Source: Nonlabens ulvanivorans
Lineage (GTDB): Bacteria > Bacteroidota > Bacteroidia > Flavobacteriales > Flavobacteriaceae
DNA length: 64,000 bases
NCBI RefSeq assembly: GCF_000755285.1
Contig: NZ_BBMK01000002.1
Location: 310,001-374,000 of the forward strand
Direction: 5' to 3'
Position numbers and translations under genes: made by a program. A model generated the notes under the pieces. It did not search any database. It had not been told where the DNA came from and saw only the letters and a list, made by a program, of their open reading frames with translations. Shown here piece after piece: positions 27,806-35,044 of the stretch; position 1 is the first letter of the stretch, and each line of letters starts with the position of its first letter.

Positions 27806-27813
27806 CAAAGGTA
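27806..27813 (-). promoter_or_regulatory. mnmE promoter -7 element, leaderless-type
   Basis: TACCTTTG followed by TATT and then the ATG at 27801; same spacing as in selO. Confidence 0.6.
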
Positions 27814-27891
27814 AAGAGAAGCCAGCAGTTCTATCTTAATCCTATGACAATTCTTAAATTAAGATATTGCTGCAATCGTTAATAGAATCTA

Positions 27892-28716
27892 TTAACCGGT
27901 AATATTATAACCGCCATCTACATGTCTTATTTCACCTGTAATGCGACTTTCTGGTCTAAAAAGGTGCGCAATTTCGTAAGCTAGATCGATAGGTAAAGCA
28001 TTCCCAAGTGGACTCATTTTATGAGACGTGGCGACGTCTTCTTCTTTTAGTGTTGCATTTCCTGCTTTACTTCCCATGTATGGTGAGAACCTTATGGCAT
28101 TTACACGTATACCATGCTTGCGTCCTAGCTCATCTGCTAGTTCTACGGTGATACGTTCTAAAGCGGCTTTGGCAATACTAATGTTTCTATAAGGATGGAA
28201 AGTCACTTTTGCAGCAGCGATATAGCTTAGAGAACAAATAGAAGCACCAGATTGTAGCACACCATGTTTTAAAAGATAGTGTGTTACTCTTATTAAGGAA
28301 TAAGCACTTACATTCATGGTATCACAAAACTCATCTAGTGTGACGTCTATAAGTGGTTTTACTTCTTTTTTACGTATGGTTTTATCCATGGCAATGGCAT
28401 GAAGGAATCCATCGAGTTTAATGCTGCGTGATGCTAGTTCTTGAGCAAATGCTTCTATGTTTTCATCGAGTGAAACATCTAGGATCTCTACCATGGCATC
28501 TCCTAAAGAATTGTGAACCGAGGATTTAAAATCTTCAAAGTTTTTATTTAAGAAGGACTTAGCTTTATCAGATAAATTTTCGTGAAAACGACTTACGCCT
28601 AGACCTGTACAAACAACCTTACCGCCATTTTTTATAATTTCTTTTGCAGCATACATGGCTAGAGAATGCTCGTCTGCTATTCCTGTAATTAAAAAAGTTT
28701 TATTTGAGAACATCAT
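27892..28716 (-). CDS. fabI: Enoyl-ACP reductase / SDR family (FabI-like)
   Basis: 274 residues. The N-terminal NKTFLITGIADEHSLAMYAAKEI is the FabI-type nucleotide-binding pattern; SYIAAAKVTFHPYRNISIAKAALE contains the catalytic Y-x6-K; the C-terminus ITGEIRHVDGGYNITG is typical of FabI. It reduces enoyl-ACP in fatty-acid elongation. It lies 30 bp downstream of the fabH-like gene. FabI-like paralogues exist in pigment and specialised lipid pathways, so the housekeeping assignment is probable rather than certain. Confidence 0.82.
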   Translation of the reverse strand: MMFSNKTFLITGIADEHSLAMYAAKEIIKNGGKVVCTGLGVSRFHENLSDKAKSFLNKNFEDFKSSVHNSLGDAMVEILDVSLDENIEAFAQELASRSIKLDGFLHAIAMDKTIRKKEVKPLIDVTLDEFCDTMNVSAYSLIRVTHYLLKHGVLQSGASICSLSYIAAAKVTFHPYRNISIAKAALERITVELADELGRKHGIRVNAIRFSPYMGSKAGNATLKEEDVATSHKMSPLGNALPIDLAYEIAHLFRPESRITGEIRHVDGGYNITG

Positions 28717-28746
28717 GTGATGTGAAGTTTTAGTATTAAAATAAAA

Positions 28747-29717
28747 TTACCATTTATAAAGTGACGTTGCCCAGGTCCATCCAGCGCCTACGGCTGCAAA
28801 TAAGACCATGTCTCCATCTTTTAGTTTTCCCTTTGAAACGGTTTCATGAAGCATGATAGGTATAGTACCTCCAGAGGTATTTGCATAACGATCCATATTA
28901 GTCATTACTTTTTCCCATGGTAAGGAAACACGTTTTGCAACTTCTTCAAGGATGCGCACACTAGGTTGATGTGGTATGAGAAAATCAATATCATCTATGT
29001 GAGTATTGTTTCTTTGAAGCAATTTTTCAATAGATTCTGGAACAACTTTTATCGCGGTTTGAAAAACGGCCGGACCATCCATTTGAAAATATTGAAGCCC
29101 TTTCTCTAAGGTTTCTGGGGGGGTAGTAGGAGTGAGAGAACCACCAGCAGGTATATTCCAGCAATCCTTACCACGACCATCGGTATGTAATAAAAAATCT
29201 ATAAATCCTTTATCCTCATTAGTATGAGAGATTACCATGCACCAGCACCATCACCAAAAATACAGCGTCTCTACGATTCCAATCTGTGATATTTGAAAAA
29301 GTATCTGCTCCTATAACAAGCACATTTTTATACATTCCAGATTTAATGTACTGCACTGCAGTGGTAGTAGCAAACAAGGCACCTGAACAAACTGCAGATA
29401 TATCAAAGGCTACAGCATTAAACGCTTCTATTTTTTCTTGTACAAAACAGGCACAAGATGGAGCAAGCTTATCTGGTGTTGCGGTGGCAAGAATGATTAA
29501 ATCGATATCTTGAGGAGTGAGACCAGCATTTTTAATAGCTTCCTTACCAGCCATGGCAGCGAGGTCGCTTGTAGTTTCACCTGTGGAGATGCGCCTTTCT
29601 TTTATTCCTAAGTTTTTTGTATCCAGGCATCATTAGATCCTACAGATTCAAAAAGTCATTTTTTACGATGTTTTCTGGAGCATAGGATCCAGTTCCTTTA
29701 ATATATGCGTTATTCAT
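28747..29717 (-). pseudogene. fabH: 3-oxoacyl-ACP synthase III with several frameshifts
   Basis: The full FabH pattern can be read in pieces: MNNAYIKGTGSYAPENIVKN from 29717, then KERRISTGETTSDLAAMAGKEAI, active-site Cys in AVCSGALFATT, His in LIPHQPSVRI and Asn in YANTSGGT. At least four one-base gaps are needed: a T run near 29658, an A run near 29618, and two near 29228-29265. A C7 run (29117-29123) adds a Pro codon. Its start position, triad and length are otherwise normal. This is either a decayed paralogue or the worst case of the assembly indels seen across the window. It would start elongation by condensing acyl-CoA with malonyl-ACP. Confidence 0.8.
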
Positions 29718-29910
29718 AAATGAGTATAAGCGCATAAAAATGTGACATTTAAATAATAAAACAGAGTAATTTATAAGAAAATATAGAAGAATTAAGATAT
29801 TCATAAATTAATCCATAATTCATTTTTATATACTCAGTAATCTTCCTTTAAATCATTAAATTAATAAAATAAAAAAGTCTCATTTCTAGGATTTACTCTT
29901 TAATCACATT

Positions 29911-29918
29911 TATTTTTG
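29911..29918 (+). promoter_or_regulatory. Promoter -7 element, leaderless-type
   Basis: TATTTTTG, then CAAG, then the ATG at 29923 of the DUF4268 gene. Confidence 0.5.
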
Positions 29919-29922
29919 CAAG

Positions 29923-30351
29923 ATGTATTCACGTGAGGAAGCAAAATTAGTACGACAGCAATTCTGGACTATGTTCGGTAAACGATATGATCGTAAGTGG
30001 TTACTTTATAATACTAAATTAAAAGACATCGTACTTAAATTCTCTTTTGAGGATCGACGTGCATTAGTTTCTATTGACATAGAACATGATGAGACTTTTT
30101 ATCGGGAGTATTATTTTGAAAAACTCGTTAGTCTTCAAGCGATTCTTAAAGAAGAAGTCTCTTCAGATATTATTCTAGATGCAGATTATGTTCTAGAGTC
30201 TGGTAAGCAGATTTCTCGTGTCTATGTGATGCTAGAAGGTGTTAAAATCCAGAAAAAGACGCAGTGGCCAGAGGTCTATGAGTTTTTCTATACCTACATG
30301 GATAAGTTTGAACTGTTTTTCCGGGAATACAAAGATTTTATAGAAAGTTGA
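29923..30351 (+). CDS. DUF4268 family protein
   Basis: 142 residues, cytosolic. The pattern EAKLVRQQFWTMFGKRY...KWLLYNTKLKDIVLKFSFEDRRALVSIDIEH...WPEVYEFFYTYMDKFELFFREYKDFI matches DUF4268, a domain otherwise found in nuclease-like or RM-associated proteins but here stand-alone. Function unknown. It converges with the nitroreductase gene with only one base between stops. Confidence 0.8.
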   Translation: MYSREEAKLVRQQFWTMFGKRYDRKWLLYNTKLKDIVLKFSFEDRRALVSIDIEHDETFYREYYFEKLVSLQAILKEEVSSDIILDADYVLESGKQISRVYVMLEGVKIQKKTQWPEVYEFFYTYMDKFELFFREYKDFIES

Positions 30352-30352
30352 T

Positions 30353-30915
30353 CTACTCGTTAATAAAGCTAGCAATCTCATTTATCGATTTACGTTCTGG
30401 AAGTTCTTGCTCCTCATAAGGATAAGTCCCTAGATAGAAAAAGCCTAAAAATTGCTCATTGTCTGTGACTTGGATTCCTTCTAGGTTTTTAATTTTTACA
30501 AATGGTTTAGGAGAGCTCCAGTAGCGCCATATTTCAAATCATGACTAGTCAACCACATATTTTGCACGCTCATAGAAACCGCTGCTATTTCTTCCCATTC
30601 TGGGACACTTTCATTGATGTCACGATGCATAAAGATTAATATGACAGCACTAGCTTTAGTAGGGTTTTCTTGAAGTTTTTTTAGTTTAAACTTTTTATAG
30701 CCTTCAGTTTGGGCATAAGATGTTGCCATAAAATTTCCTAACCTATCTAATGCTTTACCGGTCAGTACTTGAAAACGCCATGGTTCTGTCTTACGATGAT
30801 TAGGTGCCCATCTGGCGCTGTCTATGATTTTAAGAATATCTTCTCTTGGTATTATTTCTGCAGTATACTGGGCAGGAAAAACACTGCGACGGGTTTTAAT
30901 GATATGATCTAGCAT
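30353..30915 (-). CDS. Nitroreductase family FMN oxidoreductase (one frameshift)
   Basis: The N-terminus is MLDHIIKTRRSVFPAQYTAE (FMN-binding RRS motif), with DSARWAPNHRKTEPWRFQVL and the dimer-interface region AVSMSVQNMWLTSHDLKYGA. The frame breaks near 30518; one extra base gives YWSSPKPFVKIKNLEG and the normal C-terminus GFFYLGTYPYEEQELPERKSINEI. Reconstructed length ~187 aa is usual. It reduces nitro or quinone compounds with NAD(P)H; the substrate is unknown. Confidence 0.85.
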
Positions 30916-31048
30916 TTTTTTTAATAAAGATAGTATGAATGTGGTGGATGTTCATAGGCATACAAAAAGCTTTAATGACGATTTAACAAAATTATGTTAG
31001 ATTTATATCGAATTATGAATTTTTAACCCCAATTAATTTTAGAGTATT

Positions 31049-31374
31049 ATGGCAGAAAACACAATCCCATTAGAACTAGCGCAACAATGGCGCAGCAACT
31101 GGAAAGCATCTGGTAAAGCTGGATGCAAGCAAACGGTTTACAAGGCTTTCTAGTCCCAGGTAGTGATCTATCTCAGGTCACAGGAGAAAACGGTGTAGAT
31201 TGTAGAATTTACTTAGGACTGACAGAAGAAGGTGCCGGTGGTGTGGCAAAGGTAATGTTAGTGGCTGTAGGGAGCGATGGTAAAGACTTAATCGATGCAG
31301 AAAATGGATATTATATCTATGATAATTCTAGCAGTATTCCACCTAATGGAGATCCATCAAGTCCTTTAAATTAG
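31049..31374 (+). CDS. Conserved hypothetical protein heading a sensory operon (one frameshift)
   Basis: From ATG 31049 the frame reads MAENTIPLELAQQWRSNWKA and is lost near 31113; adding one A to AAA restores KSWMQANGLQGFLVPGSDLSQVTGE...DCRIYLGLTEEGAGGVAKVMLVAVGSDGKDLIDAENGYYIYD. About 108 residues, no TM or signal peptide. I recall similar small proteins in Bacteroidota but no function. It is 9 bp upstream of the first membrane protein of the kinase operon. Confidence 0.7.
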
Positions 31375-31383
31375 ATTTAAACA

Positions 31384-32058
31384 TTGTCTTTTTCAGATTT
31401 TATTACTGATTTTTATTATTTACTATTGATACTGACTACGATTGTGTATTCAGTATCAATTGTTTATGGAGCTAGAAAGTTTTTACCCATTACCATTTGT
31501 CTAATAATAGGTTGTCTATGTGAATTTTTCACATTTTTAATAGGTGAGGATTACTTATTAATACTAGGAGAAAAAAATAACGCGATTGTTGGTCATGTTT
31601 ATAAATGGACTTCTTTCTTAACTTTTGGGTTCTTTTTATACAGTGTTCAAAAAAGTAAGGCAACAAAAAGGTTTTTTATTTCCTTATTTTCCATTTGTAC
31701 GGTAATAGGTATTCTTTCTCAATCAAGATTAAAACATTATTTGTTAGAAAATGATCCATGGTTAGCTTTCTCTTTAATGTCAGCTATCATCATAGCATCG
31801 ATGGTTTATTTTATTCAATTGTTAAGAGCTACTGACGGATATCCTTATATCACAACAGGGATTTTTTTAGTGTCGGGTAGTTTTTTAATATCAAGTGCAG
31901 TGAACGGTACTTATGTTGATGTTGATCTTGAAGTCTGGTATTTTAGAGAATCCATTAATAGAATAGTTTTGATCATTATGTATGCTATGTTTTTATTAGG
32001 AGCATATTTGTTTTTTAAAGAAGAAGATAGTATTAAACTGCAACGCATACAGCGGTAA
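31384..32058 (+). CDS. Multi-TM putative sensor membrane protein, paralogue 1
   Basis: 224 residues with six to seven TM segments. TTG at 31384 is the likely start. The segment YFIQLLRATDGYPYITTGIFLVSGSFLIS closely parallels YFIELLKNKKGYPFINIGLFLILGNTLIF in the next gene, and both have a GE-(D/K)-x-LL/GEK motif after TM2, so the two genes are paralogues. Position before a histidine kinase whose own sensor part is a single TM suggests a sensing role, like a 7TM receptor split from its kinase. Confidence 0.75.
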   Translation: MSFSDFITDFYYLLLILTTIVYSVSIVYGARKFLPITICLIIGCLCEFFTFLIGEDYLLILGEKNNAIVGHVYKWTSFLTFGFFLYSVQKSKATKRFFISLFSICTVIGILSQSRLKHYLLENDPWLAFSLMSAIIIASMVYFIQLLRATDGYPYITTGIFLVSGSFLISSAVNGTYVDVDLEVWYFRESINRIVLIIMYAMFLLGAYLFFKEEDSIKLQRIQR

Positions 32059-32072
32059 TCTCTAATGAGCAG

Positions 32073-32738
32073 ATGGAAACAATTTTTGATAATCTTACCG
32101 TAGTCTATTTTAGCTTGTTGATTTTCGATTTTGTTTGTTATTCCATAGCTGTTATAATAGGTAAAAATGATTTCAAGCCTATCTTTTTATACCTAATATC
32201 TGGTGTTTTTACAGAGGTCATGAGTAAAATGATCACTAGGGATTATTTTTTAGTTTTTGGTGAGAAGACTAATGCACCGTTCTTTTTTTTGTTCTCTATC
32301 CTACAGTTTCTATTCTTATCCTATTTTTTTAAAAAGGTCATTACGTGTTCCATATTTAAAAAATATTTTAAATATTTAGTGCTAGCTGTTTTGATTATAG
32401 GACTAGTTCCCTATGTATTTAATCCATCGTGGTTATTACATTTTTCTGTATGGTTACCTTTTATGACGATTCCGTTGTTACTGTTTTTTAGTACCTATTA
32501 CTTTATTGAACTATTAAAAAATAAAAAGGGATATCCTTTTATTAATATTGGCCTATTTTTAATCCTAGGAAATACCTTAATTTTTTTAATGACCATTCAG
32601 TTTTATGAAGGAGTCTCTTCTTATGTTAGAGACTTTTTAAGAACTCTTCATATATTTCCATTAATTGTGTTACATCTATTATTCATCTACGAATGCTTGT
32701 TATACTTCAAATCTCAAATACGTCGATCAACTATATAG
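32073..32738 (+). CDS. Multi-TM putative sensor membrane protein, paralogue 2
   Basis: 221 residues with about seven hydrophobic segments (VVYFSLLIFDFVCYSIAVII ... IFPLIVLHLLFIYECLLYF). It is related to the preceding gene (shared pattern around residues 145-175) and begins 14 bp after it. Its 3' end overlaps the longest form of the kinase gene by 46 bp, so translation of the two may be coupled. Proposed partner of the kinase; ligand unknown. Confidence 0.75.
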   Translation: METIFDNLTVVYFSLLIFDFVCYSIAVIIGKNDFKPIFLYLISGVFTEVMSKMITRDYFLVFGEKTNAPFFFLFSILQFLFLSYFFKKVITCSIFKKYFKYLVLAVLIIGLVPYVFNPSWLLHFSVWLPFMTIPLLLFFSTYYFIELLKNKKGYPFINIGLFLILGNTLIFLMTIQFYEGVSSYVRDFLRTLHIFPLIVLHLLFIYECLLYFKSQIRRSTI

Positions 32739-33484
32739 CTATAGGATTGATGATTTTTATTATTCTATTTTCTATAGGTATGGTTGTTTTTTTCCTGCTT
32801 TCGCGGAAGCGTATCACAGAAGCTGATCTGGAAGTAAGGGACACTCAAATTAAAGCACAAAAAGATGTCATGTCTGCTACACTGGTAACTCAAGAAAAAG
32901 AAAGACAACGCATAGCCAGAGATTTACACGATGAAATCAGTGCAAAACTAAATGTGATTGCGATGAATACTAACATGCTTAAGGAAGAATCTTTATCTCT
33001 TGAAGAGCGTGAAATATTGATTTCACGTATTGAAACAGCAACAGGTAAAACATTAGAAAACGCACGTAAAATAGCTCATAACCTTTTGCCTCCTGTACTT
33101 GAGAAATTTGGTTTATGTGCAGCTCTTACCGAAGTTGTTAAGAGCATTAACGGCAATAAAATTGATATTCATTTCTCTTGTGACTGGAATGAAGAGCAAT
33201 TAGATCCTGATTCTCAATTACATGTATATCGTGTCATACAAGAGTTACTCAATAATACCATAAAATATGCACAGTCAGATAAAGTATCCATAATACTTCA
33301 AGAAGATGATCATTATCGATTAATTAGCTATAGTGATAATGGGATAGGCTTTCAAGATAATGCTCAAATAGGTCTAGGAACAAGTAATATAAGCAGTAGA
33401 GTAGACCTATTAAATGGAACCCATAACCTAGAAACTAGTGATGGTAATGGTGTTGTATATACTTTTAAATTCCCAAAAACTTAA
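32693..33484 (+). CDS. HisKA_3-type sensor histidine kinase
   Basis: 263 residues. One TM helix (~residues 14-37), a short coiled linker, the dimerisation/phosphoacceptor box EKERQRIARDLHDEISAKLNV with His79, and a HATPase_c domain with ELLNNTIKYAQ and DNGIGF...GLGTSNISSRV. The first start overlaps the upstream gene by 46 bp; ATG at 32750 is an alternative just after the upstream stop. A degenerate palindrome (32797-32811) encodes LSRKR after the TM. Cognate regulator is the next gene, 6 bp away. Confidence 0.9.
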   Translation: MLVILQISNTSINYIAIGLMIFIILFSIGMVVFFLLSRKRITEADLEVRDTQIKAQKDVMSATLVTQEKERQRIARDLHDEISAKLNVIAMNTNMLKEESLSLEEREILISRIETATGKTLENARKIAHNLLPPVLEKFGLCAALTEVVKSINGNKIDIHFSCDWNEEQLDPDSQLHVYRVIQELLNNTIKYAQSDKVSIILQEDDHYRLISYSDNGIGFQDNAQIGLGTSNISSRVDLLNGTHNLETSDGNGVVYTFKFPKT

Positions 33485-33490
33485 ACCAAT

Positions 33491-34147
33491 ATGATTAACA
33501 TCGCCCTAGCAGATGATGAGAGTTTATTTCTAGATACCTTAAGTTTTATGTTGCAAAGAATTCCAGATTTTAATGTGGTTTTTACAGCAACAAATGGACA
33601 GGATCTTGTGGATCAACTTTCTACTCAAACACCTTTACCTGATGTGGTAGTTACCGATCTTAAAATGCCAGAATTAAATGGAGTAGAAGCTACTAAAAAG
33701 ATCAAAGAACTTTTTCCAGAATTAAGTGTTGTCGCATTAAGCAGTTATAACACCGATGTCTTTATTTCTAATATGCTAGGTGTAGGAGCCGCATCATATT
33801 TAGTAAAAAACACCACGCCTGCGCAAGTAGAGCTTACTATTAGAGAAGTAGCGGCAAAGGGATTTTATTATGATAAAAATGTTTTACGCATTTTACAGGA
33901 TAATTCACAAGATGGAAATTATAAGCGCAGCACACTAGACCATAACTTGCTATCGCCTCGAGAGTTAGATGTGTTACAGTTAATTTGTGAGCAATTTACA
34001 ACCACTGAAATTGCAGAGCAACTTTGTGTTTCTAAACGTACGGTTGATGGACATCGCAATAATTTGTTGATTAAGACAAAAATGAGAAACGTCGCTGGAC
34101 TTGTAGCTTATGCGATTCAAAACGCCATTATCACAGTCGAAATTTGA
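33491..34147 (+). CDS. NarL/LuxR-type response regulator
   Basis: 218 residues. Receiver domain with acidic pocket LADDES, phosphorylation site in VVVTDLKMPELNG (Asp ~57), switch Ser in VALSSY and Lys in SYLVKN. C-terminal LuxR helix-turn-helix: LSPRELDVLQLICEQFTTTEIAEQLCVSKRTVDGHRNNLL. Last gene of the 31049-34147 operon and directly upstream of the tandem RNA array, whose first and third units carry an identical NarL-heptamer-like site; regulation of the array by this protein is my inference. Confidence 0.93.
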   Translation: MINIALADDESLFLDTLSFMLQRIPDFNVVFTATNGQDLVDQLSTQTPLPDVVVTDLKMPELNGVEATKKIKELFPELSVVALSSYNTDVFISNMLGVGAASYLVKNTTPAQVELTIREVAAKGFYYDKNVLRILQDNSQDGNYKRSTLDHNLLSPRELDVLQLICEQFTTTEIAEQLCVSKRTVDGHRNNLLIKTKMRNVAGLVAYAIQNAIITVEI

Positions 34148-34163
34148 CTTTCTATCAAAAAAC

Positions 34164-34209
34164 AGGTATTTATACCTATTGTGTACACCTTTTAAGCTGT
34201 CTAAATTTG
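34164..34209 (+). promoter_or_regulatory. Operator plus promoter of array unit 1
   Basis: Inverted repeat AGGTATTTATACCT (34164-34177), TTG at 34179-34181, then TAAATTTG (34202-34209). The distance from operator end to the -7 element is 25 bp, identical to that in unit 3, which is the placement of a class II activator site. TACCTAT fits the NarL heptamer TACYYMT. Confidence 0.6.
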
Positions 34210-34213
34210 AACA

Positions 34214-34370
34214 AGTAAAATAAGTAAATAAGAGAAGTTGAAGACTCTTTTTGATTTTGTAGGGGGGGAAACCAAGAAGATATCTCAACTTTGAACACTA
34301 AAATAAATTTTGACGCATCAAAAATTTATTTTTAGAAAAATGTAAATGAGGCTTAGGCCTCATTTACTAT
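34214..34370 (+). ncRNA. Candidate small RNA, array unit 1
   Basis: Begins just after the TAAATTTG element. Stem AAGTTGA (34235-34241) with TCAACTT (34285-34291) encloses the shared core TTTTGTA-G7-AAACC (34256-34273). It ends in the rho-independent hairpin GTAAATGAGGC-TTAG-GCCTCATTTAC (34342-34367). No coding capacity. RNA status is inferred from promoter, stem, core and terminator recurring in four tandem units. Confidence 0.6.
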
Positions 34371-34400
34371 TTAATGACCTTAATAAGTATTGATTTTCAG

Positions 34401-34431
34401 TTTGTTAATCGATATAAATATTGTATATTTA
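34401..34431 (+). promoter_or_regulatory. Promoter of array unit 2
   Basis: TTTG (34401-34404), exactly 19 bp, TATATTTA (34424-34431): near-consensus Bacteroidota promoter. Upstream AATAAGTATTG (34382-34392) recurs before unit 4 (34834-34844). Confidence 0.6.
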
Positions 34432-34433
34432 AG

Positions 34434-34580
34434 TAAGTAGTTTTAACCAGGTGATTTTCTTGTTTTTGTAGGGGGAAACCGAGAGACTCTTCTGATTCTG
34501 TTTGAAAACTACTTATTTAACCTTCCAGAATCATATTCTAAGGCAATGAAAGTGAGGCTTCGGCCTCATTTTCTATTTCG
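34434..34580 (+). ncRNA. Candidate small RNA, array unit 2
   Basis: An 11-bp stem TAAGTAGTTTT (34434-34444) / AAAACTACTTA (34505-34515) starts at the predicted transcription start and encloses TTTTTGTA-G5-AAACC (34463-34480). Terminator hairpin with a TTCG tetraloop, arms GAAAGTGAGGC/GCCTCATTTTC (34548-34573). Confidence 0.6.
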
Positions 34581-34605
34581 CACTATTTGTTCAATATACA
34601 AAAAC

Positions 34606-34651
34606 AGGTATTTATACCTATTTCATGAACGATGAGGTATGCATAACTTTG
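34606..34651 (+). promoter_or_regulatory. Operator plus promoter of array unit 3
   Basis: A second copy of AGGTATTTATACCT (34606-34619), then TTTC (34621-34624) and TAACTTTG (34644-34651). The 20-base aacaggtatttatacctatt is identical to that of unit 1, with the same 25-bp distance to the -7 element. Confidence 0.6.
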
Positions 34652-34654
34652 TAT

Positions 34655-34800
34655 TGTAATTAAGCTAGAGTTCTTCTTTTATTCAGTTTTGTAGGGGAAA
34701 AGGTTTATGAGTTGAACTTGAAATTACACACTCTGTATACAGAGTATTTAAAGGGGGGGAAAGGAAATGGGGCTAGCGCCTCATTTCTGCTTTCCTTTTT
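34655..34800 (+). ncRNA. Candidate small RNA, array unit 3
   Basis: Stem GTAATTAAG (34656-34664) with CTT-GA-AATTAC (34717-34727) encloses GTTTTGTA-G4-AAAA (34687-34701). A perfect palindrome ACTCTGTATACAGAGT (34730-34745) and a G7 run (34753-34759) precede the terminator GAAATGGGGC-TAGC-GCCTCATTTC (34764-34787), which has a T-rich tail. Confidence 0.55.
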
Positions 34801-34833
34801 TAAAACAGAAATCGTATTTGAATTGAGTTTTTT

Positions 34834-34982
34834 AATAAGTATTGCTAATCGTTTTGATGGTTAAGGGTCGTCTAGTTTTCGGGGGGAAAATGTATCAATC
34901 CATCAATTTAAGGTAACCATATTGCCTGCGTTAGTGACACATTAACTGAAAGAATGGGACTTAGGTCCCATTCTTTATATAA
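34834..34982 (+). ncRNA. Candidate small RNA, array unit 4
   Basis: Shares AATAAGTATTG with unit 2. Stem TTGATGG (34854-34860) / CCATCAA (34900-34906) encloses GTTTTC-G6-AAAA (34875-34890). Terminator AAAGAATGGGAC-TTAG-GTCCCATTCTTT (34949-34976), whose GGGAC/GTCCC arms differ from the GAGGC/GCCTC of units 1-2 in a compensatory way. A convincing -7 element was not found, so this unit may be degenerate. Confidence 0.5.
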
Positions 34983-35044
34983 CTATAGATTAGATACATA
35001 ACACTTCTATTAAATTTCCTACTTTTAAACCATAAACCTATAAT

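Noticed and set aside
34148-35044. CRISPR array or coding region in the repeat-rich spacer
   Set aside because: The units are ~150-220 bp apart, share structure rather than identical repeats, and all six frames are interrupted.
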